Source: Betaproteobacteria bacterium (GTDB lineage Bacteria; Pseudomonadota; Gammaproteobacteria; Burkholderiales; SG8-39). From it: DNA of 60,043 nucleotides. This document shows, in pieces, positions 1 through 9,514 of the stretch (the first letter of the stretch is position 1; every line of letters starts with the position of its first letter). The DNA lies in contig CANKAJ010000010.1 in assembly GCA_947479645.1 (NCBI GenBank), positions 1 through 60,043 on the forward strand, written 5' to 3'. The notes beneath the pieces are model-generated. The model ran no database searches. It had not been told where the DNA came from and was given only the letters and a program-made list of their open reading frames with translations. Made by a program: the position numbers and the translations under genes.

Positions 1-2
1 AG

Positions 3-200
3 CAGCAGACCAGCGGTCCGCTGCCGCCGACCCCACGGCGCGCGGGAACGGTCGAGGTTTGGAGCCATCTGGTGGTGGCTGATGGTGTTGAGGTGATCCT
101 TGAGCCCGGGCGGGCGGGGCTGACTCCTGAGCAGGTCCGTGCATTCGCGTGGGGAGTCACAGAACTCTTCAAGACGGTAAAGCAGTCTGACAAGGAGTAG
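3..200 (+). CDS. C-terminal end of an unidentified protein, possibly a MerR-type regulator (partial)
   Basis: An open frame enters from the left edge and stops with TAG five bases before the ATG of the VIT/VWA gene, giving 65 residues. The visible part contains a short beta-strand-like stretch (VEVWSHLVVADGVEVIL) followed by an acidic helix (LTPEQVRAFAWGVTELF). This layout resembles the tail that follows the coiled-coil in some MerR-family regulators, but the DNA-binding domain lies outside the window, so the name is only a guess. Tight spacing suggests that it is co-transcribed with the next gene. Confidence 0.5.
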   Translation, partial: QQTSGPLPPTPRRAGTVEVWSHLVVADGVEVILEPGRAGLTPEQVRAFAWGVTELFKTVKQSDKE

Positions 201-204
201 CACA

Positions 205-2481
205 ATGCGTGACGAATCAGCAGTTCTGAAATCTCGCGATGGCGAGGCACTGGTGTTGCTTGGCGTCACTGCGAAGGGGCATCTCGATGGCCTGCTGTTT
301 GAGCTTGCAGTCGAGCAACGCTATCGCAATCCCCAGAAAAAAAACATCGAGGCGCTCTATACATTTCCGCTTCCCTTTGGCGCCGTGCTGCTTGGACTTG
401 AATTTCAGCTAGGCACGGAGATGTTGGACGGTGTCGTGGTCGAGCGCGAAAAGGCCGAAGCCGACTACGAGGAGGCGATTGAAAAGGGCGATACCGCGAT
501 CATGCTTGAGCAGGTGGGAGACGGCATCTATACGGTGAATCTGGGCAACCTGATGCCGGGCGAGGAGGCGGTTATCCGCTACCGCTATGCGCAATTGCTT
601 CGCTTCGAGAAGGGACACATTCGCCTTGCCATACCGACGGTGATCGCCCCGCGCTTTGGCGAGCCCGAAGAGGCCGGGCTTGAGCCACACCAGATGCCAA
701 TCACGGATGTACTGGCTGATTATCCCTTCGCGGTTACGATTGAACTCCGAGGCGAAGTTGGGCAGAGTGGTATCGATTCACCCTCTCACCCGATCAAGGT
801 TAGTGCTACGGCGTCGGGTGTGACAGTAGCACTCGCACGCAACGGCCATCTTGACCGGGACTTTATACTCGTCATTGACGGTCTTGCCGGTACCTCGCTG
901 ACCGCGATAGGGCGTGATGGTGACGGTTTCGTTGCGCTGGCCAGCTTTTGTCCGGCGTTCCCCATGGTCGAGGACATCGCCCCTCTTTCACTCAAGATTC
1001 TTGTGGACTGCTCAGGCTCGATGGCTGGGGACAGTATCCAATCGGCCAGGCGAGCGGTACGACGGATCCTCGAGCAACTGACACCAGCGGACACTTTCTC
1101 GCTCACTCGCTTTGGCTCTAAAGTGGAGCATTATTTCACGGGGCCGAGGTCCGCCGATTCAAAAAACATTCATGCAGCGCTGCTTCACCTTTACGCACTC
1201 GATGCCGACATGGGTGGTACCGAACTGGAAAGCGCCCTCCAATCCGTTTTTCGGCACGGGGGTGAGGGAAGCGCCGATATTCTCCTCATCACCGACGGCG
1301 AAGTTTGGAAAACAGAGTCGCTTATTTCAGCGTCGCGCAAGGCAGGCCAGCGCATCTTTGCTGTCGCAGTAGGCAGTGCCCCCGCCGAAAGTCTGCACCG
1401 TGCGCTTGCCGAGCAAACCGGTGGCGCCTGCGAGTGCGTGGCCCCGGACGAAGACGTCGAGAGTGCCATTGTGCGCATGTTCGCGCGCATGCGGGCGCCA
1501 AGAGTGCGCGATTTGGTCGTGGCATGGCCAGGCGCGCCGGTTTGGCACACGCCTTTGCCACAGGCCGCATTCGATGGTGAAACGGTGCATGTATTCGCAG
1601 GCTACGAATCACGGCCCGAAGGCGAGGTAAGGCTCGGCTACCGCGCGGGCGATGAGGTAAAGAACCGCGAGGAGTCGATCGCCCTGACGTATGCGGAAAC
1701 AAATGCCGACACGCTGCCAAGGATCGCTGCGGCTGAAAGGCTGAAAGGTCTTGCCAAAGGCCAGCATAAGAAAATCGCATTGCGCTACCAACTCGTCACT
1801 TCCGAAACAAGCTACCTCATTTTGCACATCAGGGCCGAAGGCGAGAAAGCGAAGAGCCTGCCCGAACTTCAGCAGGTAGCGCAGATGCACGCGGCAGGGT
1901 GGGGAGGCTTGGGCACGGTTGACAGTGCGGTTCTCGGTAGTGCGGTCCAATTTTCATCTCTTGATGCTGGCTCGGTTTCGGTATTTAGTAGGCGCTCTGG
2001 ATCGCTAATAGGTTTCGGCGCCGAACAGCCTTCTGGTCAGTACGGCATCCGGGCATTTTTGCGCAACCAAGTGGGTGAGGACGCCGCATGGATTACCCCG
2101 CAGCGATTCTTAGGACGTCCGGGGCGCGGCCTTTGGAGTAGGCTCATAACACCGGCATACCCGACGAAGTTGGACGATCTGCTTGGCGCCGACGTGCCGT
2201 GGCATGTAATCGACTTTCTTAAGCGACTTGTCTATCAGGGTGAATCAGAGGACGCCGTCGTGAAAGCTTTCATTGAGGCGCTTGTAGAATCGCCGGCAGG
2301 CGCAAAGATCACTCGTCATGGTAGGCGAGCAATTCGGGCGCTGTTCACCAACGAATACGAGCGCTCCGCCCTGCGGGAGCACCTGCGCGCGGTGTTCGCG
2401 TCAGCGACGCCGACTGAGTGGCCCGCGCCACCCACACTCGCGGACAGTGGCGAAGATGCGACTTTCGCTTTGCCGATTTGA
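205..2481 (+). CDS. VIT and von Willebrand factor A domain protein
   Basis: This 758-residue protein has an N-terminal VIT (vault/inter-alpha-trypsin) domain at about residues 5-135. A VWA domain follows at about 262-435. The VWA domain carries an intact MIDAS metal site: D268-C-S270-G-S272, and a later LLITDGEVW strand. VIT-VWA proteins bind partners through a divalent metal, and in bacteria their substrates are mostly unknown. No signal peptide or sortase/anchor segment is visible, so a cytoplasmic location is likely. The C-terminal 300 residues have no recognisable domain. It follows the partial gene by 4 bases and precedes an Hsp70-like fragment. Confidence 0.9.
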   Translation: MRDESAVLKSRDGEALVLLGVTAKGHLDGLLFELAVEQRYRNPQKKNIEALYTFPLPFGAVLLGLEFQLGTEMLDGVVVEREKAEADYEEAIEKGDTAIMLEQVGDGIYTVNLGNLMPGEEAVIRYRYAQLLRFEKGHIRLAIPTVIAPRFGEPEEAGLEPHQMPITDVLADYPFAVTIELRGEVGQSGIDSPSHPIKVSATASGVTVALARNGHLDRDFILVIDGLAGTSLTAIGRDGDGFVALASFCPAFPMVEDIAPLSLKILVDCSGSMAGDSIQSARRAVRRILEQLTPADTFSLTRFGSKVEHYFTGPRSADSKNIHAALLHLYALDADMGGTELESALQSVFRHGGEGSADILLITDGEVWKTESLISASRKAGQRIFAVAVGSAPAESLHRALAEQTGGACECVAPDEDVESAIVRMFARMRAPRVRDLVVAWPGAPVWHTPLPQAAFDGETVHVFAGYESRPEGEVRLGYRAGDEVKNREESIALTYAETNADTLPRIAAAERLKGLAKGQHKKIALRYQLVTSETSYLILHIRAEGEKAKSLPELQQVAQMHAAGWGGLGTVDSAVLGSAVQFSSLDAGSVSVFSRRSGSLIGFGAEQPSGQYGIRAFLRNQVGEDAAWITPQRFLGRPGRGLWSRLITPAYPTKLDDLLGADVPWHVIDFLKRLVYQGESEDAVVKAFIEALVESPAGAKITRHGRRAIRALFTNEYERSALREHLRAVFASATPTEWPAPPTLADSGEDATFALPI

Positions 2482-2509
2482 AATGGTTGACCGACGTTAA
2501 CCCGCTGGT

Positions 2510-3079
2510 ATGGCGGCGCAAAGTGAACAATGGCGGTTGCGCTTTGAGGTGTGTCGGTTGGAAATTTCTGCGCGCCGTTTGTGGGAGCACACCGCATTAG
2601 GCCGGATCAATCCTTTCCCGCTTATTTCGCCTGCCAGTGCAACCCAGCCTGAGGGGCAGGTACAAACGGCCCAGTTTCATCTGTTTTGTGCAGATCCCCC
2701 TGATGGTTTCGCCAAGTTTCAGCTGCAGATTCCGGTGCGGCCAGGCGGCGCGGTGTTACCCAATGACAGGCGTGAGCCCCTTGGGTATCTCGTTGTCGCT
2801 GTTGATGCCAAAGCGAGGCCAATGAGAGAGCGAGGGGAGCTTGACGTTCAGATTGACGACAACCTGATATTGCATGCACAAGCCCGATCACTGAACAGGG
2901 GTGATCTGGCAGAAGCGGAGGTTCATAACCTTGAGTTTGGATTGCCTTTACTAGGTGCAAAGTGTACTAAAGGAGATATTAGGGATATTGGGCATAAAGC
3001 TGGATCTCGAGGGAAGGATGAAAAAGGCGGCTTAGTGTTGAGATCAAATATTGCCGACCGCCCAGATGTGCCGGAGTAG
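2510..3079 (+). pseudogene. Hsp70-like substrate-binding-domain fragment (probable remnant)
   Basis: A 189-codon frame begins 28 bases after the VIT/VWA gene. Residues about 50-145 look like the beta-sandwich substrate-binding domain of DnaK-type chaperones: a REPLGYLVVAV strand, then ELDVQIDDNLILHAQARS, the pattern normally seen as FDIDANGILxVxAxD. The ATPase domain that should precede it is missing, so this is probably the surviving 3' part of an Hsp70-family gene. It could still be a stand-alone small protein, because the frame is intact. There is no clear ribosome site before the ATG. The bases from 3080 to 3200 hold no gene. Confidence 0.45.
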
Positions 3080-3200
3080 CGGTCGGTTGCGAATCATGTA
3101 TTAAGAATTCCATCCCATAATCGTAGGTTATTTACTCGATCCGCCAAATCAATATTGGAGTAAGCTCCCGCGCTCACCAAATCACTGCGGAGACCTTGAT

Positions 3201-4181
3201 ATGTACCGACCAATTCGAATCTGTGCGCTGCGTGCTGCAGGATGCTCGCTCATGCTTGCGTGGACAGCCCTTGCGGTCGGGCAAACTTATCCGGCCCGGC
3301 CGATTCATGTGCTGGTTGGATTTCCTTTGGGCGGCGCGGCTGATGTCATCGGCCGCATCGTCACACCGCACCTGTCGGCAGCTTGGGGGCAGCCTGTCGT
3401 GGTGGATAACCGACCGGGGGCCGGCGGCAATCTGGCTGCTGAAATTACGGCCAATGCAAAACCGGACGGCTACACCTTGCTGATGATTGCCACCAGCCAT
3501 GCCACCAACGCCGGGCTGACGACCAAGCTGCCCTTTGATCCAGCCAATTCCTTCGCAGCGGTAGCCATGATGGCATCTGTTCCGCAGGTGCTGGTGGTCG
3601 GCAACAGCCTGCCCGCCAAGTCGGTCACCGAGCTGATCGCACTCGCCAAATCCAGACCGGGCAAACTCAACTTTGGTTCGGGGGGCACGGGCAGTGCCAC
3701 CCATCTGGTGGGCGAGCTCTTCAAAAGTATGGCGGCAGTCGACATCGTGCATGTGCCTTACAAGGGAGTCAGCTTTGCGGTAACCGACATCATGGGGGGC
3801 CAGCTTGAGACGGCATTTTCGTCCCTGCCGGCAGCTCTGGCACAGATACGCAGCAATCGCATCCGTGCGCTCGGTGTCACCTCGGTGCGCCGGTCCCCCT
3901 TTATGCCGGAAATCCCCACGATCGCCGAAGCAGGCGTGGCTGGTTACGAGGCGACAGGCTGGAGCGGCATGGTGGCACCGGCAGGCACACCAGCCGACGT
4001 TGTCGCCAGGCTCAATGCCGTCATCAATGCCGCACTGAAAGTTCCCGAGGTGATTGCTGATCTGGCGAAACAGGGTGCTGAGCCGGAGGGCGGCTCAGCT
4101 GCAGAATTCGATCGCTATCTGCGGAAAGAAATCACCAAATGGACCAAGGTCATTCGTGACGCGAAGATCGAGCAGAACTGA
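3201..4181 (+). CDS. Bug-family tripartite tricarboxylate transporter substrate-binding receptor
   Basis: This is a 326-residue periplasmic solute-binding protein of the Bug/TctC family. An N-terminal signal peptide ends near residue 28 (ALAVGQ-TYPARP). Typical landmarks follow: the YPARPIHVLVGFPLGGAADVI start of the first lobe, VVVDNRPGAGGNLAAE, KPDGYTLL, the HVPYKGV ligand loop, and a C-terminal EITKWTKVIRDAKIE. Members bind carboxylates or amides and feed TctAB-type transporters or sensors; the ligand cannot be read from sequence. A GGAG box lies 8 bases before the ATG. It is convergent with two MmgE/PrpD genes, which may act on its ligand. Confidence 0.95.
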   Translation: MYRPIRICALRAAGCSLMLAWTALAVGQTYPARPIHVLVGFPLGGAADVIGRIVTPHLSAAWGQPVVVDNRPGAGGNLAAEITANAKPDGYTLLMIATSHATNAGLTTKLPFDPANSFAAVAMMASVPQVLVVGNSLPAKSVTELIALAKSRPGKLNFGSGGTGSATHLVGELFKSMAAVDIVHVPYKGVSFAVTDIMGGQLETAFSSLPAALAQIRSNRIRALGVTSVRRSPFMPEIPTIAEAGVAGYEATGWSGMVAPAGTPADVVARLNAVINAALKVPEVIADLAKQGAEPEGGSAAEFDRYLRKEITKWTKVIRDAKIEQN

Positions 4182-4257
4182 CGATCGCAACTGTCCCGCC
4201 CTGCTGCAGGACTGATCAGTTCGCTCATGGTCAAGGCGCCGAGGTCAGGCACTGAGG

Positions 4258-5685
4258 TCAGGCGCAGTAAAGCTCACGCAGCGAACGCACGCTGGACAAG
4301 CGTTCAATATCAGCCAGCGCTTCAATCAACAGGGCGCTGCGACGCTTGCCGAGAACCGGCTCCATCAGCCCGCGTGCCTTGACCTCGACCTCATCCAGCA
4401 TCATCGGGTTTTCGTGACTGCCCTTGGCTGCCATCGTCGAGTGCGTCAGGCGGCGCCCGTCCTTGAGTGTGATATCCATCCCGCAGCGCCAGCCGCGCAC
4501 GGTGTTGGGAATCGACGGATCGCCAACGGCCTTGATGAGCTCGCGCAGCCTGATGACGCGCGCGTCCTTCATGCGCCGGGCGTCACGCGCCGAGGCGAAT
4601 GTCAAGGTGCCATCCACCAGCATGACTGCCAGCAAATGCTGCAGCGATATATTGGGCATGTCGCGGTTGTTGACGATTTGCAGCTCCGTGGCGGGGATAC
4701 GCACCACCACCGATGCCACGTCCCTGGCCCGAAAACCATGCTGCTGCATCAGGGTATGAATCACATCCAATGGAGCCTGTGCAGGGCCGCCGACGCACCA
4801 GCGTTTGATCCCGCCACGCATGATTTCATGCGTTTTGCCCAGATCGCGAACCATCGCTTCGACATCCGCATTCGGGGCATAGGTTGCAAAGAAATTGTCC
4901 TCACCGGAAAAAACATCGTCGACTCCGGTGAACCCTGAGCGAACCATGGTGGCAGCCAGAACCGCGTTATGGGCTGGCATGCCACCGACCGCATAGGCCT
5001 TTTCGATATGCTCGGAGTCGCGCAAACGGGTGTACAGCCCTGAGGCCTGCTGCCCGGCATAGGCCAATGCGAAGCGTGTCTTGCGTGCATCAAGGTGTAG
5101 CAAGGCGGCAGCACTCGACACGGCACCGAACAAATGGCCGAACGCCCCGTTGGCGCAGGCCGGTCGCTGCGCGGGAGTCGGCGCAAGGGCAAGCATGGTG
5201 CGCGCGCAAATGTCATAGCCCAAGGCAATACAGCGGAGCAATTCCCGGCCTGAGCGGTCATGCTGTTCGGCGATTGCTAATGCAGCCGGAATAACAGAAG
5301 TACCCGGATGAGTGCGCGAAGGGGGATGGGTATCATCAGTCTCGGCAGCATGACCACACATGCCATTGGCCAGGGCGGCGTACTGACTCGAGGTGACCAA
5401 GCGGGTGCCGATGACACCAGCCACAGGCACTCCATTTAAGGGCCTGACATAGGTACTAGCCCGCTTTCCCGGGAGCAACTTGGAGCCAGCCACCATAGCT
5501 GCAAAGGTATCAAGCATGTGGGTTTTGGCACGCGCTGTGACCTCGGGCGAAAGCGCCCGCCTCGCGGCCGCGGCGATATGCGTGCTCAGCGTGAGCATCA
5601 GAGGCGAAACCGGATTCCCGGGCAAACTCGCATTGGAACCGGAACGGGTATTTGAAGGATTTCTTTTTCTTCTATCGGACGACAT
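4258..5685 (-). CDS. MmgE/PrpD family protein
   Basis: This 475-residue protein belongs to the MmgE/PrpD fold that includes 2-methylcitrate dehydratase and cis-aconitate decarboxylase. It shows the family order: an N-terminal helical domain with ARAKTHMLDTFAAMVAG, a TDDTHPPSRTHPGTSVIPAAL segment typical of the active-site region, and a C-terminal lid ending with AEVKARGLMEP-like sequence. Paralogues of this family are common beside Bug receptors and act on unknown hydroxy-acids or unsaturated acids. It follows the second MmgE/PrpD gene by 106 bases on the same strand. The first 29 residues are low in conservation, so translation could also begin at 5598. Confidence 0.92.
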   Translation of the reverse strand: MSSDRRKRNPSNTRSGSNASLPGNPVSPLMLTLSTHIAAAARRALSPEVTARAKTHMLDTFAAMVAGSKLLPGKRASTYVRPLNGVPVAGVIGTRLVTSSQYAALANGMCGHAAETDDTHPPSRTHPGTSVIPAALAIAEQHDRSGRELLRCIALGYDICARTMLALAPTPAQRPACANGAFGHLFGAVSSAAALLHLDARKTRFALAYAGQQASGLYTRLRDSEHIEKAYAVGGMPAHNAVLAATMVRSGFTGVDDVFSGEDNFFATYAPNADVEAMVRDLGKTHEIMRGGIKRWCVGGPAQAPLDVIHTLMQQHGFRARDVASVVVRIPATELQIVNNRDMPNISLQHLLAVMLVDGTLTFASARDARRMKDARVIRLRELIKAVGDPSIPNTVRGWRCGMDITLKDGRRLTHSTMAAKGSHENPMMLDEVEVKARGLMEPVLGKRRSALLIEALADIERLSSVRSLRELYCA

Positions 5686-5791
5686 GGATCACTCCGGGCG
5701 GATTGGGTGCTGCAAGGACATACCTAAGCCGGCGCAGACATTTTCAGCATGGCTTGCGCCAACATCGACGACGCCAGCTTCCACTGGCGGC

Positions 5792-7162
5792 CTAAGCACG
5801 ACGCGCTGCCATCCTCGCAAGGGCCCCCGCATCTGTCAGCGTCTCAATCGACCAGCACAGCCCGGCGAGGGAGCGCGCCTGTTCGGCGCCCAAGGTCTCC
5901 TCGGTCAGGCCGAAAAACTTGGCTTCCAGATCGGCGTCGCGCATCGGCCGGCCCAGCGTGCCGAGCGCGTGCTCGACATGATGCGTAACGGCGCGACCAT
6001 CCTTGAGACGCATCGAAACGCTCGCCTGGGTGCGCAGCAATTGGGGATCAACCGTTGTCGAAATGCGCCTGCGCAAGGCCACAGCCCGCGCATCCAGAAC
6101 GCTGGCATCGGTGAACTGCGCCTCGCCGACAGCCCCGAAAATCAGCGCTGCAGCTGCGACATGGAAAACGCTGAATCTGCCCTCCAGCCCGGTCCGGGGC
6201 TCCTTGTTGGAGGTTAGTTCCATGGTACGGGGACTAACGGCAAGTTCAATGGCCTCTATTTCTTCGGGCTGCAGTCCATACTGCTCGCGCAGCGCCAGGC
6301 AGCCATCGATGACCGCGTGCACCACCAGCCCGCAGGCGTAGGGCTTGTACATGTTCAATGACAATTCGTAGCGCGTGCCGAGGCCCTCGGTAATCACCGA
6401 GGGATCGAATCGGGTCGAATAAACTTCGCCAAAACCACGGGCTCCTTCAATGCCCCGCTCCGAACTGGTGAAGTCCTGTTTTGCGAGCAAGGCGGCTGAC
6501 AGACCATTTTGTGCAGCGCGCCCCGCGTGCAGGCTTTTGCACATCGAACCAAACATTACCTGCAAGCCGGCGGCCTGCGCCGCCGCAATGCCCAATGCCC
6601 AGGTCATCTGCTGCGTCGTCAGGCCAATCAGCTTGCCGATGGCGGCCGTCGCGCCAAACACGCCGGCCGTACCTGTTATGTGCCAGCCCAGATCGTGGTG
6701 CTCCGGATAGACCGACAATCCGACCCGGCATTCAGCCTCGACACCCAGCACAAAAGCATGCACCAGATCCCGGCCGCAAATCGCCTGCCATTCCGAGTAG
6801 GCGAACAAGGCTGGCAAGACCGGCGCGCTCGGATGAATGGCGCGCGCATGGGTATCATCGAAGTCCAGCAAATGGGAACTGATGCCGTTGATCAGCGCTG
6901 CATTCAGCGCATCGGTGCGCTCGCTGCGGCCAAACAGACTTGCCTGCGCCGGACCGCCGAATGGACCGAAGGCGGCCAGCGTGTGATCGATCGTTTCGTG
7001 GCCGGCACCGCCGACGGCACATCCCGTCCAGTTCAGGATGGCGCGAGCCGCTTCGTGGCGTACCTCGGCCGGAATATCCTCGGGACGTGATTCGACAAGA
7101 AACCTGGCCAGCACACTGGTCGCATGGCTCTCGACTGCATCATCAGGCCTTACATCACCCAT
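5792..7162 (-). CDS. MmgE/PrpD family protein
   Basis: A second MmgE/PrpD paralogue, 456 residues from the ATG at 7162; a TTG 12 bases upstream is less likely because the GGGGA box sits just before the ATG. The active-site stretch LLDFDDTHARAIHPSAPVLP and the C-terminal LGRPMRDADLEAKFFGL are diagnostic. It is the first gene of a probable two-gene unit with the paralogue at 4258-5685. The two proteins are clearly different in sequence and are not a recent duplication. The reaction is unknown; the family mostly dehydrates, decarboxylates or isomerises small carboxylic acids. Confidence 0.92.
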   Translation of the reverse strand: MGDVRPDDAVESHATSVLARFLVESRPEDIPAEVRHEAARAILNWTGCAVGGAGHETIDHTLAAFGPFGGPAQASLFGRSERTDALNAALINGISSHLLDFDDTHARAIHPSAPVLPALFAYSEWQAICGRDLVHAFVLGVEAECRVGLSVYPEHHDLGWHITGTAGVFGATAAIGKLIGLTTQQMTWALGIAAAQAAGLQVMFGSMCKSLHAGRAAQNGLSAALLAKQDFTSSERGIEGARGFGEVYSTRFDPSVITEGLGTRYELSLNMYKPYACGLVVHAVIDGCLALREQYGLQPEEIEAIELAVSPRTMELTSNKEPRTGLEGRFSVFHVAAAALIFGAVGEAQFTDASVLDARAVALRRRISTTVDPQLLRTQASVSMRLKDGRAVTHHVEHALGTLGRPMRDADLEAKFFGLTEETLGAEQARSLAGLCWSIETLTDAGALARMAARRA

Positions 7163-7776
7163 GCTGTTCCCCAAAATGAAACACTTACGATGTCTGTCAA
7201 GGGAGTGCTTTTTGAAAAGTGTGTTGTTGTACAGATTCCATGCCGACCGGACCGCCCTGTATTTTTAAAAAATCCTGTCGCCGTCGACTAGTGGAAACGC
7301 GCTCTTATTGTCGCGGGCATCGATTGTAGCAAGCCTACGAAAAGCGGGAGGATGTCCTGTTGATAAGCGCGCGACGCGCTAAACGATGCCTCAGTCTGGA
7401 ATCATAAAGCAGGTCAGATAACAGCCGATTCGAGTTCGATGATATTTTTACGTATCAGGAACTAGCCAAGCAAAAGGGCTCACGTTCTTGCAATAATTAC
7501 TGTTGCGGGGGCAATTTGCGAGCAAAATTAGCTGAGGTAATCCACAGTAAAAAGCTGTGCGATAAAATCGGGGAGCAATTTGTGAAGCTCCAGAAAGTGC
7601 AAAGCTTAGTCCGCCCAATCTTCAAAGTGCCATCTGTCGTCTATGTTGGGAACCTCTGAGTGATTATGATCTATTCAGATGTAAAATACATTTGTTTAAA
7701 TCGTTTAGATAATAATTGATATCAAATTGATTATTATTTTTACTTTATCTGTCTTTGCACTCAATCCTTGTACACG

Positions 7777-8030
7777 CTACTCCTTGAAATCGACGGACTT
7801 GATGATGGCTCCCAATTGGCCTGCTCTGTAGTTTCGAATGCGGTAAATTCTTCCGGCGTGCTTGGCTTGGGCAAGGGACTGCCGATACTGTGGCGAAACT
7901 TTTGGCAATTGCCGGAGTCTTCAGCGAGGTGACGGCGACCGCATTGATTCTGCGAAGTACTGCAGGCAGTATGGCAGCAGCACTCATTAGCCCGTACCCG
8001 TTGTCCGAATTTACTTTGGCATCCCCATTT
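7777..8030 (-). pseudogene. Decayed Bug-family receptor, C-terminal remnant
   Basis: Reading the minus strand gives pieces of a Bug receptor C-terminus in three frames: NGYGLMSAAAILPAVLRRIN and LKTPAIAKSFATVSAVPCPS, then STPEEFTAFETTEQANW, then GAIIKSVDFKE and a TAG stop at 7777-7779. These match the family pattern of lobe-two helix, TPEEF motif and terminal IKS..FK. At least two frameshifts separate them and the 5' two-thirds is gone. The rest of 7163-8055 shows no gene; it is AT-rich and probably holds promoters. Confidence 0.75.
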
Positions 8031-8055
8031 ATAACTGCACAGATTGCGAGGCAAT

Positions 8056-8355
8056 ATGTTTTTCCTGGTAATTAGCACACCAAAAGCTGAAAAGCCAAGC
8101 GCAGTACGAAGTAACCAGAAGGAATTCTGGGAGTGGCTTGCCCCTCTTCAGGAAAAGGGCGTGGTTAAGCATATTTATACAAAGCTTGGTCGTGGTGCCG
8201 TCGTCATATTCGAGGTTGATTCTCATGAGGCACTGCACAAGCTGGTCAATCAATGGAATGAATGCGTCCCAGCCACGTTCGAAGTTGAGGCTTTGCTACC
8301 AGGAGATCACCAGAAGCGAATTGCGATGGCAGGCGCCAATCCGATGGCGCTTTGA
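8056..8355 (+). CDS. Muconolactone isomerase-like small protein
   Basis: This 99-residue protein starts MFFLVISTPKAEK and has the size and pattern of the muconolactone delta-isomerase / dimeric ferredoxin-fold group: an N-terminal strand, a WLAPLQEKGVVKHIY helix-strand turn, GAVVIFEVDS, and a DSHEALHKLVNQW helix. The fold supports small-acid isomerases, but many members have no known role. I chose the ATG at 8056 over a TTG at 8044 because GCGAGG lies 4 bases upstream. It is the first gene of a short same-strand cluster with the UGSC selenoprotein, 118 bases before the next gene. Family assignment is moderate. Confidence 0.7.
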   Translation: MFFLVISTPKAEKPSAVRSNQKEFWEWLAPLQEKGVVKHIYTKLGRGAVVIFEVDSHEALHKLVNQWNECVPATFEVEALLPGDHQKRIAMAGANPMAL

Positions 8356-8473
8356 CCGTGCGCAAAGAAAGATCGGCAATTTAGAGTTGGTGTCAGAACG
8401 TAGCTGAATCTTCCCTCTTACGCAGGGGGTTATCGGCATCTGATTAACTGTGCGATCCAGGCGAGAGGCCGTC

Positions 8474-9505
8474 ATGCATCTAACTTCAGAAAAACTCAAA
8501 GTCGTCGGTGATGCAGCTGCGGTATTTGATGACTTGTACAAGCGAGGCTTTACCGATGGTTTGCCCGTTATTCCTCCGACGGAAGACGCAGTTCGTCGAA
8601 TGCTGGAAGCGGGCGGAATGGAACCATCGGAATTGATTGCAGTGCTGCCGCCGGAGGGCGGGCCAGCTACGGCAGAAAAAGTTGCAATTAATGCCGTCAT
8701 GGCCGGTTGCCGCCCGGAATACTTCCCTGTCGTAGTGGCTGCTGTTCGCGCAGTGGCCGATCCAAAATTCAACTTACTGGGTATTCAGACAACTACAAAT
8801 CCCGTCGGTCCAGTGTTGATCATAAATGGTCCCGTTCGAAAAGCTCTTGATGTCAATTGTGGAAGAGGATGTCTGGGTACCGGATGGCGTGCAAATGCGA
8901 CGATTGGTCGTTCGCTGAGACTATGTCTGCTCAACATTGGTGGTTGTCCTCCTGGCGACGTGGACAAGGCTATTCACGGCATGCCTGGTAAGTTCACATT
9001 TTGCTTTGGGGAGGCGGAGGAGGATAGCCCTTGGGACCCTTTGCATGTCGAGAATGGATTCGCTCGTCAGCAGAGCACGGTGACCGCGGTGGCGGGGCAG
9101 GGAACTCAAAATATTTATGCGGCTTTTCACGATCCGGAGGCCATCATCACGATGGTGGCGGACGCGATGGCGGTTTATGGCAACAACGGTTATTTGCGGG
9201 CGCAAGGGAATCCGCTTGTCATCTTTACCCCTGGCCACGCAAAAATCTTTAATGACGCTGGCTGGAGCAAAAGCCGAATTAAGGCCGAACTGTTCGAACG
9301 AACAAAGATTCCAAGGGCAAGAATTCCCCGTGCCGTTCAACTTTCCAAACCAATATATCTGGATTTTGACGACAGTCAGTCATGTCTGCTGTGTCCGGAT
9401 GAGGAGTCGATTTTGATTGTGGTTGCGGGAGGGCCTGAGCCATACCATGTCACATATGTGCCAAACTTTGGAACAACCTTATTCAGTATGGCAGAAATTC
9501 AATAG
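8474..9505 (+). CDS. Conserved protein of unknown function paired with a UGSC selenoprotein
   Basis: A 343-residue soluble protein without signal peptide or membrane segment. Notable stretches are FTDGLPVIPPTEDAVRRML near the start, a glycine/proline-rich TTTNPVGPVLIINGP at about 106-120, a C129-G-R-G-C133 pair followed by GTGWRANATIGR, and a late YLDFDDSQSCLLCPDE. Several conserved-looking cysteines suggest redox or metal chemistry, but I recognise no catalytic family. GAGAGG lies 5 bases before the ATG at 8474. It ends 9 bases before the UGSC gene, so the two are almost surely translated from one message and probably form one enzyme or complex. Confidence 0.85.
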   Translation: MHLTSEKLKVVGDAAAVFDDLYKRGFTDGLPVIPPTEDAVRRMLEAGGMEPSELIAVLPPEGGPATAEKVAINAVMAGCRPEYFPVVVAAVRAVADPKFNLLGIQTTTNPVGPVLIINGPVRKALDVNCGRGCLGTGWRANATIGRSLRLCLLNIGGCPPGDVDKAIHGMPGKFTFCFGEAEEDSPWDPLHVENGFARQQSTVTAVAGQGTQNIYAAFHDPEAIITMVADAMAVYGNNGYLRAQGNPLVIFTPGHAKIFNDAGWSKSRIKAELFERTKIPRARIPRAVQLSKPIYLDFDDSQSCLLCPDEESILIVVAGGPEPYHVTYVPNFGTTLFSMAEIQ

Positions 9506-9514
9506 GAGTCACTT

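Noticed and set aside
4240-4261. Tandem GAGGTCAGGC repeat in the gap between convergent genes
   Set aside because: Only two short copies, likely chance or a minor duplication.
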